Positions 11,045-22,268 of a DNA stretch of 64,000 bases are shown here, piece by piece; position 1 is the stretch's first letter, and each line of letters starts with the position of its first letter. This DNA is from Agrocybe praecox (Eukaryota; Basidiomycota; Agaricomycetes; Agaricales; Agrocybaceae). The translations under genes and the position numbers were made by a program. The stretch lies in the NCBI GenBank assembly GCA_964017145.1, contig OZ024843.1, positions 2,719,001-2,783,000 on the forward strand, given 5' to 3'. The notes beneath the pieces are model-generated. The model was given only the letters and a program-made list of their open reading frames with translations. It was not told where the DNA came from and made no database searches.

Positions 11045-13093
11045 TCAATCAGCATAGAGCACATGCTTATCCGTCCCCTCCATCCACGCACGAAGTTCGT
11101 CGTTGGTATCAAGGCCCACAAAAGTATTCGTCATGCTATCGCGATATCTCAAATTCGCAACTTCACCACCCAGGCGAGCTTGCACCTTGTCCATCAGCTC
11201 GATATGCGTCACCTTCGGATGCACACGAATAGCTATCAAGTCGTCCGCCACTCGGTCAAAGATCTTGATTTTAACAAAGGCTGTTTGTGGATTGGCGGCT
11301 GATATAGGGGGTGTGTTCAAATTAGGTGTTGCGCTGGAATGAGATCGTGATCGCGTGGACACAGTCTGTGATGCCTGGGACGATCTGTAAGATTCCTGTT
11401 GGTAGGGGTTATCATTCCATCGTGAGCCATTGGGGCCTTGGCCATTCATTTGAGGAGATCCATTCCTTTGTGAAGGTGAATGGGACCGTGAATTAAAGGA
11501 AGAGGATGAACCAGTTCTCTGATGGTTCTGTGCGTGTGCATGTACACGAAGACTGTCTTCTGGGTATCTTTGTGCCGTCTGATATGGGTGATTATCATAG
11601 TTTTTGTGTTGAGGTGAAGGAGCATATCCTTCGTCTTCGTACTCTGAGCCATCGCTTCTCCGTCGATCTTGCATGTTCATTTGTTGCATTTGTTCTTGAA
11701 GGTCATATTCTGTCTGTCCAAAACCACCATTTGAATCATCGGCGAAAAGGGCATCGATTTCTTGCGTTCGAGGTTCCCCTTCATTTTCGACGTCTCCGGG
11801 CTTTAATGATAAGAACTTCTGTACGACCATGTGCTCGAGGATATACCTCGCACCAGTCTTCGCCAGGTCGCATAGGGAGTGTACATAGTCATCCAGCTCC
11901 ACTCGCCGACTGGCCGTCAAGGCATCATCGACGTCTTGCGCTGGACCGGGCATGTATGGCAATGTTCTCGGCTCGGGAGGCTGTCGACCAGCTTCGCGAG
12001 GAAATGTGTCCAATAATGAAACCTGGAAGTCATAGAAGTCATTGTATTGCCGGAATAATATGAGTTGTTTTGCGGGAGGTAGTCTAGTTTGACCTGGTCT
12101 GTTGTAAGGTTGATAGACAGCATCTATGCGGAACCAATAGTCCTCCATCTCGTAATGGAAAGAAACAACATCGGCAGAGAGAAGGATCCCCTCAGGTAGG
12201 ATATCTGGAGACACGCTGCGAGGTGGGTCCTTCCTAACTGGCGGGGCCCTTGTAGTAGTTGATATTTGCGATGTATTGTTTAAAGGGGATTGAGGGCCGT
12301 AAACACTGTTTGTGCCAGGGCTTGGGGCATCAATGACACCCAAAGAGATACTGTTTTGTTTATAAGTCAACATGGCTCGTTTCCAGTCTTCAACCTTGGG
12401 CAGTTCACCACGATCCATAAGACCCTCGACATCGGGTACAGGCTGTCCGGTAGTTGGATCATGGATTTCAACAAACGAGACTGGAATTAGACCTGGTCGC
12501 CCGAGTTTACCGATGGGCTTTGCGACAAACCATTCTCGGTTCGACTGCGCAACTACGGTGATCGGATCTCCTCGTTTAGCATCGAGCTCATCAGCCCGTT
12601 CCGCAAGAAAGTCATGGAGGACGATGGCGTAGAAGACCTGGGTTTTGGGCCCTGAGGTCGGACGAGCTGGACGGGTTGTAGCTGGAGGGGTCATAACTGC
12701 GGGTCCTGCTTGAGACATGCGACTATTACTGAAATATATTCAACTTGAGAACAACACACAAGAAATTGGGAGAAATACTCACGGCGCATTTTTACCAAAC
12801 TCTTCAAACATTGAGCGCGGAACCAAACCCCGGGCTCCTGAGACAGGGTTGTGGGCTTCGTACCAGGTTGCTGAGGGCTCAGCATCTTTGAGAACATAGA
12901 AGAAGTCGCCTTTTGCGAAGGAAAGTTCTTGAGGGGCCTGGGACTTGTAGGAAGAAAGGGCGCGGATTACTTTTTGTGGGGGTAAGATTGCAGATGGGGG
13001 CTTTGAGACGGGGGGAAGAGGGGTCGGGGTTGAGATATGAGGTCTTGAGGATGATTCCCTGTTTCCATTAAGTGATTTGCGCAAAGACTTCAT
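11045..13093 (-). CDS. BEM1: Bem1/Scd2-type polarity scaffold (SH3-SH3-PX-PB1)
   Basis: Exons 13093..12783 and 12722..11045; 662 aa. Domains in order: SH3-1 in exon 1 (VIRALSSYKSQAPQELSF ... GLVPRSMFEEF), SH3-2 (FYAIVLHDFLAERADELDA ... GLIPVSFVEI), a PX domain (SFHYEMEDYWFRIDAVY, RQYNDFYDFQVSLLDTFP), a disordered Ser/Asn/Gln/Pro linker, and a C-terminal PB1 domain (FVKIKIFDRVADDLIAIRV). This is the Bem1 architecture: the scaffold brings the Cdc42 exchange factor (via PB1) and PAK kinases (via SH3) to phosphoinositide-marked membrane at growth sites. MKSLRKSLN is chosen as the start because family members begin this way; in-frame ATGs at 13102 and 13120 would add 3 or 9 residues. It is divergent from NOT3, sharing a 609-bp promoter interval. 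Confidence 0.95.
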
Positions 13094-13702
13094 GGCTGAC
13101 ATGAAAAACGGAAAGTGCAAGAAGGACCTGCTGCTTGACTAGGGACAGAGCACAATGCAGACTGATTCCCTATCATGCTAAGTACTTATCAGCGCACGTG
13201 ACCAACAACAATAAGCTGTCCTGCTACTGTCTTTCTTATGCAGTAACCACATCAACCAACCAATTTCCCAAATCATGTCCAAGTCTACTTTTCAACAACC
13301 GTCATCTTCTAGTGTCCCCGCCTGCTGTTTCTTTGCTCCAATTCACACACCAGCCTTCCCACTCGGAGCCGGTTTATCCAATTCATCTTCTTTCCTATAC
13401 AGTCGGCGTCCCAGCTCGTTTCATCGTCCGGGATGTCGTGCGGCCACATCGTGCGCTATTTCCATGTAGCCAATCCGTAGAATACCTTTTTATAGTCGTT
13501 GTGAACCAAGTTTGAAATAGAAATAGGAATTTCATGTGTGCGTATAGAGCGCCTGTTGGAATAAACCTGTAGCGGTCGTGGCGGTGACCGCATTATGTAA
13601 GGAGCGGCTTTAGTAAGCAGAAGCCTTCGCTGCCATTGCTTGATCCAACTTCTCCATTGACCATACAACAAGAAACATATTGCCCTTGCGCTACCATCCG
13701 TC
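13094..13702. other. Divergent promoter interval BEM1/NOT3
   Basis: No gene seen. The interval contains pyrimidine-rich tracts typical of basidiomycete promoters. Open frames here do not splice into anything recognisable. Confidence 0.5.
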
Positions 13703-16693
13703 ATGGCTGCAAGAAAGCTACAAAGTCAGTTCTATGGATTACCCCACATATGGCTGAACTGAAATATATGTATCATTAGCCGAAATTGACCGGACGCTGA
13801 AGAAGGTTGCAGAAGGAGTAGAACTCTTTGAGAGTATATACGACAAAATGCAGTCTTCCACAAATCAGACACAGAAGGAAAAGTCAGAACTGGATCTAAA
13901 GTCGCAAATTAAAAAGCTGCAACGACTACGAGACCAAATCAAGACTTGGGTAGCGAGCAATGATATCAAGGACAAGTCAATACTAATGGAAAACAGAAGG
14001 TTGATTGAGACGGTGAGTTGTGTCCTGTGCATTTATATATCAGACGTGTCCGCTTGCTATTCTAGCGCACGATGTGTGGTAGTGGCATCCTCGTGTCGTT
14101 GTTCTGGTGGACACGCGTATTCAATATATCTCCTTTTTGGTTCACTATGCTTGTGTTCTCCTCAATGCTGCGTGTATCGAGAATTCTTATTGATTCTTTT
14201 GCATGGATTGGTTCTAATGTATATCCTCGGGACGCACAGCAAATGGAAAAGTTCAAGGCCTGTGAAAAAGAGATGAAGACGAAAGCCTTTTCGAAAGAAG
14301 GGCTAATACAGGCCACCAAACTAGATCCCAAAGAACAAGAGAAGGAAGAAGCCATTCAATGGGTGAACCATCAAGTGGAAGAGCTGCAGATGCAGGTGGA
14401 ACAAACCGAAGCAGAGATTGAGGCTCTACAAGGGACGGGAAAGAAACGAAACAAAGGGGGCCAAAGCAATGCAGGACGACAAGAAGAATTGGAGGGTCTC
14501 AACGAACGGCGAAAGTGGCATATTAGTCGACTAGAAATCGTTCTACGGATGTTGAATAATGGATCATTACCCCTGGAGAAAGTCAATGGCCTGAAGGACG
14601 ATGTGGTGTACTTCGTGGAAAGCAATACGGTCAGTAATATACTTATCATTTTCTGTCTATATCATGACTCACTAAATTACTGCAGGAAGAAAACTTTGAA
14701 GAAGATGAGGGTATATACGACGAACTTAATCTCGATGAAGAAGAGGAGAAATTCGGTCTCCTTGCGGAAGATGACAGTGGAAGTTCGGATGAGGAAAGTG
14801 AAGGTATGCTTGATTTTTTGGGCGGGAAACGCCAATCTTGTACCTGACAACCAACCCACTAGATCTACCTTCACGGCCTGCGAAGAAACATGACGAAGAA
14901 AGTGTATCAAGTAGTAAACGTGACGATAGTCCCATATTGAAAAAGGCCTCTGTATCTCTAAATCTACGGAGTGCGTTGGCGTTCAATTTTTATCTTCATC
15001 GATTTACTAAGTATCCCTTTTAGAGCAATCAGTGGTGGACAGTACGCCCGGTCCCATTGTGACAATAGGTACTGATATTAACACTCCTTTCCTTATAGCG
15101 AAACCCCCTCCACCAAATATCAGCTTTACCCAACAACCCATGTCCACCATTCTCAAAGCAAGTCTGCAGCAACCAGCACCACGGCCTTCGGCACCTGCTG
15201 TTTTACCTCCGATTCGATACGCTGCAGCCGCAGCCGCAGCCGTTGCCCCTCCACCATCGGCGTCATCCTCATATTTGGCTCAACCACCGGTACCGAGTAC
15301 ACCTACGTCTACATCTTCACATCCGCCGCCGGTTACACCAATTGCACCGTCATTACCTCAGACTCCTTCGGCTGTCCATCAAGAACAACAGAACATCGCA
15401 ACTTCTTCTCCAAGTCTTACACAACTTTCGATGACGAGTCCAATGCTTTCATCGGCTGCATCAGCCTCCCAACAGCCCGATGGTTCATTTTATTCTGGCC
15501 AGGAATCGCCTGCGTTGTCTGAAGCTGTATCAAATGACAAAGCGGTACCTCAATCACCTCGCGAATCAGGGCTTCGCAAGAGTGAGCAGCGATGTTTGTT
15601 TGTTAATGACGAAGGCTTTACTAATCTTGTCTTAGGCACTCTTTCTTCACCTGCACTAACTCCCAGTTCCCCCAATGTTCCAGTAAGTCTGTTCGAAATT
15701 ATTAGTCTCAGAAACTTACTCACAGTTCTTGATAGACGATAGAAGCTTCACAATCCCAAGTTGCATCCCAGACTCTACAACCTCAAGTACCTCCTATGTC
15801 AGGACCATCACCATTGCCTCAGCAACTTCAGCAAAGCGCACAACATTCCAAATCTCCTCAACCGGCCGCACCTCAACAGTCCCAACAAGCCCCTATGTTC
15901 CCTCCTGGCGTCAAAATCCCTCTGACGGAACAATCGACAACTGGACAAGCGCCACAGAATATTGGCTCTCAGCGACCTATATCTTCGGCCCAGTCAGTGC
16001 CACAACATCGCGGACCTGCCGCATTCCCTGGTTCATTGTCCGATTTGGTCGTGTCGTTCGAGAGTGTGAAGCAGAAAGGTGCTTACAATGTTTTTTGTAA
16101 CTGCATCAAATACCAAAGATGGACTCACCTTTACGCATAGCACTACGGGCGAACAACTTGGAACAAGTGCACAAGATGCTCGAAGGTGGTTATTCAAATG
16201 CCCCTCAACCACAGGACACCGAGAAGTGCGTGTTTTAATAAAATTACTTCGACCTTATACTGATGTGTGATTGTTTGATAGGCCTAAGTACTATGTTCCT
16301 CGTAACCCTTACCAGACAGCACCATACTATCCTCAAACACCTCATGCCCTGCTTCAGACGCCTGCCATATTCGCCCAGTTGGACGTAGAAACTTTGTTCT
16401 GGGTATTTTATTATCTCCCAGGAACATATCAACAGTGAGTTATTGCGCAGCAAAACGATTCGACCACATCTATATTCTTAATTTTTAGATACCTTGCCGC
16501 TAAGGAATTGAAGCGTCAATCATGGAGATTCCATGTCAAGTATCTGACTTGGTTCCAGCGCCATTCCGAACCTCAGGCCATTACAGAGGAATACGAGCAA
16601 GGAGTATATGTATACTTCGACTGGGAGGGTTCATGGTGCCAAAGGAAGAAGAGCGACTTCCGGTTTGAATATCGCTATCTGTCTGAAGATTGA
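13703..16693 (+). CDS. NOT3: CCR4-NOT complex subunit Not3/Not5
   Basis: Twelve exons: 13703-13724, 13780-14012, 14240-14629, 14686-14803, 14863-14970, 15024-15068, 15099-15581, 15636-15682, 15736-16078, 16141-16225, 16282-16434, 16489-16693; 743 aa. The N-terminal coiled-coil is diagnostic: [64 protein letters not shown] Pro/Gln/Ser/Thr-rich linker follows, then the C-terminal NOT box ([63 protein letters not shown]). The complex deadenylates mRNA and represses translation; Not5 also senses ribosome state in yeast. Intron 2 is 227 bp, about four times the local norm. The exon 9/10 junction uses the acceptor at 16140, giving [17 protein letters not shown]; a nearer acceptor would break the frame. 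Confidence 0.95.
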
Positions 16694-16903
16694 ACAATCT
16701 TCCACGAGGTTTAATAACATTATTATCCTCTATTCTGTCATTATTTTTCACGCACTATGCGACGTCCCACTGCACTCATTTTTGCTCATTTTGTATCCAT
16801 AACTTGCTTCTCAGTTGAGAATTGTCTTTTCATATTGTTTTCGGGGTAACCCATGTCAATGCATTAAATAATCATGGATATATTATCTTGGTTAAATTAC
16901 CTA

Positions 16904-17753
16904 TTACTCTAGTTTGACAACCGCGCCAATGGCCTCAAAGACCTTTTGCAATTTCTCAGCCTCGTCCTTGGTGATGTTTTCCTTCAAGATCTTTGGTACC
17001 GACTCGACGAACTTCTTTGCCTGTGAATTCATATGGTCGAATGAGTTGAGTTTCACGGAAAAGAACGGAGAGACAATGCGTACATCCATTAAGGTCAAGT
17101 TGGGCACAAGACCCTTAACCTCGCGAATGACCTTGGGTTTCGCGCCTGCATCGAAGGACTCTAACTTCAAGTTGAATACAGTCTTCTCTTTTGGTTTCTC
17201 CTACATAGAATATTTAAAAGAGTGCAACTCAAGTTTATACAAGGTGCTTACAGCAGCAGGTTCGTCGCTCGCAGGAGCAGCGGCAGCGGCAGCTGGGGCA
17301 GCAGAAGCAGCTGGCATAGCAATTTCTTGGATATTCAGTCGAGCCTATTGTGAGTTAAAACACCAGTCCTCTAATAGAAAAACCCTTCCGTGCTCGTACC
17401 TTCAGCTGCGTCACAAGGTCGGAAGCCTCCAACAACGTCAACCGTGAAATGTCATCGACAATACGTGTAATGGTGGGGTTGGTAGAAGCTTGCGCGGGAG
17501 GGGGTGTTGAAGAACTGGATGCCTTGGCTTCAGCAGCGGTTGCCAACCATCTCGAGGAACTGAAAGCTCCTGAATAACTGGAGTGAAAGCATATTCGTCA
17601 AAACACGGTTCGCGTTCATTGGGCGGGTGACTGTACCGGATGGATGAGGATGGTCTGGAGACCGCGCGAAGGACAGAAGAACAACGACTCTGGAGGAAAT
17701 AAAAGTGAGTTTATTGTGAATAGAAGGCTTCACAACTTGTAACTCACTGCCAT
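16904..17753 (-). CDS. Mitochondrial large-subunit ribosomal protein bL12m
   Basis: Exons 17753..17748, 17689..17637, 17577..17400, 17344..17252, 17200..17084, 17020..16904; 187 aa. The N-terminus MASRCSSVLRAVSRPSSSIR is Arg/Ser-rich with no acidic residue, as expected for a mitochondrial presequence. Then come the N-terminal dimerisation region (ISRLTLLEASDLVTQLKARL), an Ala-rich hinge, and the C-terminal L7/L12 domain (EKTVFNLKLESFDAGAKPKV, REVKGLVPNLTLMDAKKFVE, LQKVFEAIGAVVKLE). bL12 forms the ribosomal stalk that recruits translational GTPases. The first coding exon is only 6 nt (ATGGCA). It is convergent with NOT3, with 210 bp between the stops. Confidence 0.95.
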
Positions 17754-18032
17754 GTCTAAAGAAACAACGCGACTTGTTCACGGAACTGGAAACAGTCGGC
17801 AGAAATTTGAGATTTTATTGTGATCTGTTTGTCTGCCTACTCTGCAGTATATATTTAGGACTCCGAAGTCATCCTCTTAATTCCATCCAATAAATACGTT
17901 CCATTCACGACTAGAGCTACAGGCTATTCTTACACGGCGACAACTCGAAAATACATCAAAGTAAATACATCTCGCAATCAATGCACCATGAGATGAAGAA
18001 TATAAAAGAAAGTGAACGAATCTGCACCACAC

Positions 18033-19689
18033 CTAAAATGCCATTGGTTTGTTGTTATCAAGCACCTCTCTGGCTTCTGTGTCGAAAACTTTCTTCAAGT
18101 CGACGTTATATGGTGCCTCAGAGACTTCCTGAGGAAGCTCTCGTCTCCAGAAACATAGAACATTGATGATGTCCTTAAAAATTGATGAGATACAATGCAA
18201 AATACAGATGACTCGAACTAATTAATTACCCTTTGGGTCCCGAATATTAGGACAACAAATGTAGCGGCTGAGACCAAAGTCAGTCGCATAGCTCATTGTG
18301 AGTTGTTTGACATGTTGACATGTTACTCACCAAAAGCAATAACGATATCAGGAGCAGGACTTGACGGTGATGTCACAGACAGTAAACTGAGACTGAAAAG
18401 GCGAACTGAGTGTAAGGTTCCATATCAGATGGTAAGTAGCAAACGAACCTCATAGCGATAATGATATAAAACCCAAAAGTAATAATACGCAATGGGAAAC
18501 TCAGATCGACCTTTCGAACATTCGATCGTAGGTGCTGTGGTAAAGCTTTCACGCTCATCAGGCGTTTGTAGAGAAGTATCATGGTCCATACTGGGTCATG
18601 TCAGTCCGCGGTGTCGTCTTGATTCACAGAATACCTACCGATCATGACTAATGTCGCGAACAATATGATGGCGGAATATATCGTAAGCGTATTCGTTCTA
18701 GAAAACAGTTCATGAGATTGGCTAAACTCAGGGAGGAAAACTGCCGAACTGACAAGGGCAAATTCTCGACTGAACAGTAAAAAAAGCGCCTATTTCGCGA
18801 CACGCGGAAAGGGTTCATGGCACCTATCTGTATAATGAATTTTTAGCATGCTCGATATTGGTAAAAGGAAGAAAGCGTACGCTGGCCGTGGCTAATATGG
18901 CGGCGAAATAAGCCAAGTAAGGTGCAATCATCAACTGTCGTTCTGGTTGTTCATCTTGCAGTACCCGTGTTAGTATGAAATGGCGACTCACGGTCCAGAG
19001 CCTCAGTACATGATCGTTTTCGCGGTATTCTTGTCCGTTGTACGCCGCCCGTATGGTAAAAAACATCTAGAAAGAGTAGTCAGAAAAGATATGGCTCACA
19101 AAATAGCTTGAATGTATCATACCTGTAAGACAAGCATGAATGCCGCCGTCGAAGTCCTGTAAGACGTGAGAACAGTGTTGTCATATCAATCAAGGAGTAT
19201 ACGCACAACCCGGGCATCCCATATAGCAAGGAAGCCTGAAGTAGGCATAACATCCGCGATGGTTCTGGTCCAGTTATTCTTCCTACATACAGCCTGCGAG
19301 TCCAGTGAGATGTTGTCTTCAAATATATGCATCGGTGCTCTTACAATAAGCATGATGATCTGTTATGAGGGAAATGATGTGAGAATTTACTTGGTGAAAA
19401 CTGATTTGATGAGAACATAAGCGTACATGCCAGTAATGATGAACACAGCACACAAGTTCGCAAAGGTAGGATGCCTCTTCACCCTCTTCGAAAATAACAC
19501 AATTCCGAGCAGTAGAGGAAGTCCAAAGTGCGAAGGCCACATATTCAACACCAGGAAAAGTACGAGTTGGTCATGAGTTCCATGAACGATGTTGACCGGG
19601 AGGGTACCACTGGCTGAAGGGAAGAAAAGTCAGGAGAATTTAAATAGAAGGATTTTGGAAGACACACTTGTTTCATTGACCGCCGACAT
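18033..19689 (-). CDS. Putative seven-transmembrane receptor-like protein
   Basis: Thirteen exons (descending): 19689-19668, 19613-19427, 19359-19345, 19293-19207, 19156-19123, 19066-18992, 18934-18881, 18827-18754, 18697-18639, 18590-18449, 18392-18331, 18267-18230, 18173-18033; 329 aa, all phases consistent. A short polar N-terminus with NET (possible N-glycosylation) precedes about seven hydrophobic stretches, among them LVLFLVLNMWPSHFGLPLLL, FIITGISSCLLLYVG, AAFMLVLQMFFTIRAAYN, LMIAPYLAYFAAIL, YSAIILFATLVMIVWTMILL and IITFGFYIIIAMS. A basic loop (KRLMSVKALPQHLRSNVRKV) precedes helix six. GRITGPEPSRMLCLLQASLL resembles a recurring agaricomycete 7TM family. The topology suggests a GPCR; ligand and G-protein coupling are unknown. 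Exon 3 is a 15-nt microexon. Confidence 0.8.
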
Positions 19690-21562
19690 CTGTGAGCCTG
19701 GGCACAGCGGCAGGAATGCACTGATATAAAGAACGAGGGGCCAGTGAAGCCAGCTTCAGCTCGTCGAGAGAAACGAATGGAAGGCTTCCAGAGCACGTAA
19801 TGGAAAGAACGAGGAAAGAGAGAACCTGGACGTGTGGAATGAATTGACTAGATATGCCATGACATCTGCGGGACCACGATTATGCCTGCAATTCTGATAC
19901 TGAGCCTTTGCTGATCAGTATGAGAAAGCTGCACGGGACTTCAAATCACGGAAATTTTCGTGCAGTCGGGGAAATATGACAGTGTTGTGATCCACGTTCC
20001 TAAGAAACACGATGGACTAATCCATGAGCACCCGAAGTTGCTATGATGAATCTCATTGCGTTCCCACCGGCAAAATAAGGGCCTGTTTACGGTAATTCAC
20101 AGGGCCCGTAATTGTATGAACGGCCTAGCTGGGCGGTGAGCAAGACTGGCGATAGGTACATGTGTCTAACACTGACAAGTTATTTCATGACTACAGTTTC
20201 AAACTCGAAGACCCAGCGCCGGCGCTAACCACAAACCCACAATTTGCAGTCCAGCAATACGAATTAATGAAACACGTCATAGATGCCGCCACACAACATA
20301 ATATGTTCGTGATAATTTGGTATTGAACATATACAATATCAGGATCTCCAAGTATGACAGTTCAGCGAATGTTGCTCAAAGAACACATCAGCGGGTATCT
20401 GTTATGGTGCGTGCCCTCTTCAATCGCAATTTCTTGAGTTGAGCACCTATATTGAAAGCAATGTCGTCACTTATAGAGAGCCGATGGCGAGGTTTAGCAT
20501 CACCACGCACTACTTTTTTGCGCCATTTGACGGCGATTTCGAATCAAGGCCTGAATCGTTTTCAGACTTTGAAGCTTCAGACGGTCAAGATTGGATATGT
20601 CGTCTTTATGAACGTCGGCACCGACGTATTGAAGCGGTATATTGCTTGCTGAAATCTTAACCAACTATCAGTATTCTGAAATAAACTAGTGAAGTTGCCC
20701 TACGACAAGAAAACTGATTTGATTATCTGAATCATTGTCGAAGCAATCAATCTCCAAGGTTGCCATAGGCGGGGGCGACAATATTGCATTGGGTACAATA
20801 TAATCATGAAAACTTGATCTGGATAGCGACCCAATTTCGGTCAATAGTAATCCAAGCGCAGAAGGTTCGTCCAAGTCTTTCCCGCATGTCAAAGCACCTG
20901 TTGGCAGTCCCGATTTAGATCTTTCTGGCGATTCTGTCCGCGAATAGCCAAGGCAGAGTACAAAGAAGATCACCGCGCCAATCGATAGGAGACATAGGTC
21001 GCGAAGGTAAATAATTGCGACAAGCAGACCGTTTAGAAAGGACATTAGATTCAGCCCTCTTTCCTCTATGATTTTTATGACGTTCCTCTGGTGTTTTGAG
21101 CCCTAGAGAAGCGGGCAAGGCCGGAAAAGGTGATAGGTGACGGAGTTTGTTGATATTGGATGACCCGAACGCAGTCCAGAATCCCGGATAGTTATCTTTA
21201 AAAGCCAGAAGTAAGACAAAGAAAGTAGCCATCGATGAATTTTGTCTCTCTTGGCTCTTAGTCTAGTCCAGACTGGTAGGCCTCAAAAGTATTTGCATGA
21301 GAGGGTAAATTCGGACCAAATGCGCATAAGTCACGACTTCAACATTCGATATATGGTTTGTTGAGCCGACTGTCGAGAGAACAGACATTAAATGTTGGAA
21401 CGTTGACAGGAGCGGTAGTAACAGAGTAACATGGATGATGGAGGGGGACTACAAGCGCTGAGCGCTGAACCCTGCTAACGCTTTTGGTAAATACGGTCAA
21501 ACAATATTCTCCTGCACTTCCACAACGGTCAAGGCTTGAAGCTGTTTCTTGACTGGTTCATC
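19690..21562. other. Gene-poor interval upstream of NDUFA12
   Basis: Nearly 1.9 kb with no confident gene. Besides the small minus-strand frame listed separately, there is an open frame at 20439-20660 (+) with no recognisable domain. The interval holds the promoters of the receptor-like gene and of NDUFA12. Confidence 0.45.
20686..21045 (-). CDS. Possible small membrane protein (doubtful)
   Basis: A single open frame of 119 codons. Residues about 8-33 form one hydrophobic segment (IGAVIFFVLCLGY and flanks), followed by a polar tail with acidic and Ser-rich stretches. I do not recognise a family and see no introns, which is unusual here because nearly every neighbouring gene has several. An overlapping frame just upstream (21232..20915) also starts with a hydrophobic stretch; I found no splice that joins the two. 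It could be a species-specific gene or chance. Confidence 0.25.
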   Translation of the reverse strand: MSFLNGLLVAIIYLRDLCLLSIGAVIFFVLCLGYSRTESPERSKSGLPTGALTCGKDLDEPSALGLLLTEIGSLSRSSFHDYIVPNAILSPPPMATLEIDCFDNDSDNQISFLVVGQLH

Positions 21563-22211
21563 ATGGTTTCATTTCTTCGGACACTCCGAAGTGCTCGTCG
21601 TGTTGGATTGAAAGAGTGGTGGAAGCAAATGCAGTACATTGGTGACGCCAAATCTGGAACTTACATTGGGAAGGACCAGTGAGTTATCCAGGCTCGGAAC
21701 GTTCGGGCGGTCATTGGAAAACTAAATCACTATACTCTCAGGTTTGGAAACAAATATTTCGAGAACAGGAATCAAGAGGAGGAAATTCCTGGTGTGTCTG
21801 CTTTGTGAACCTACACGCTAACTGTGATAACCTTTCGATATTTTAGGTCGTCACCGATGGGTTGACTTCGCTCAAGTACGAAACATTCCAGTTCCTCGCT
21901 TGCAGCTATGTGGGGCTGAACGAAACATAATATAGCACGACTTTAACGCAACACAAGTCCCTCCTGAATGGCATTCGTGGATTTCGCACATCCGCAAGGA
22001 TCCTCCAACCAACGATCCTGTTATGCAGAACTCATCCCCTCCCTGGAAGGCTGTAAGTGCCGCCATCTTGATCTTGAAATAAATTCGCTGACCATTCTAC
22101 CTACAGCCTTACATAGAGAACTTGACTGGCACAAAAGGAGCATATAAACCTTACAACACTGTTGTCCCCAAAATCAACGCATGGGAGCCTTCAGTAAAAT
22201 CTCGCGCATAG
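21563..22211 (+). CDS. NDUFA12: NADH:ubiquinone oxidoreductase subunit NDUFA12 (B17.2)
   Basis: Exons 21563..21678, 21742..21791, 21847..21875, 21936..22052, 22107..22211; 138 aa, the normal size for this complex I accessory subunit. Recognised by GLKEWWKQMQYIGDAKSGTY, GKDQFGNKYFENR, GRHRWVDFAQ and QVPPEWHSWISHIRKDPPT, then PYIENLTGTKGAYKPYNT. The protein sits on the matrix arm of complex I near the N/Q-module boundary. Presence of NDUFA12 implies a conventional proton-pumping complex I. The stop lies 57 bp from the stop of the convergent L-2-hydroxyglutarate dehydrogenase gene. Confidence 0.96.
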
Positions 22212-22268
22212 GATTGTTTTACCGATTCACTTTCTAGAATAAATGTTCCATATATCAAGGTTGCATCC

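Noticed and set aside
14072..14239. Membrane-protein-like open frame before NOT3 exon 3
   Set aside because: It is intron 2 sequence; the known NOT3 N-terminus joins exon 2 to 14240 directly.
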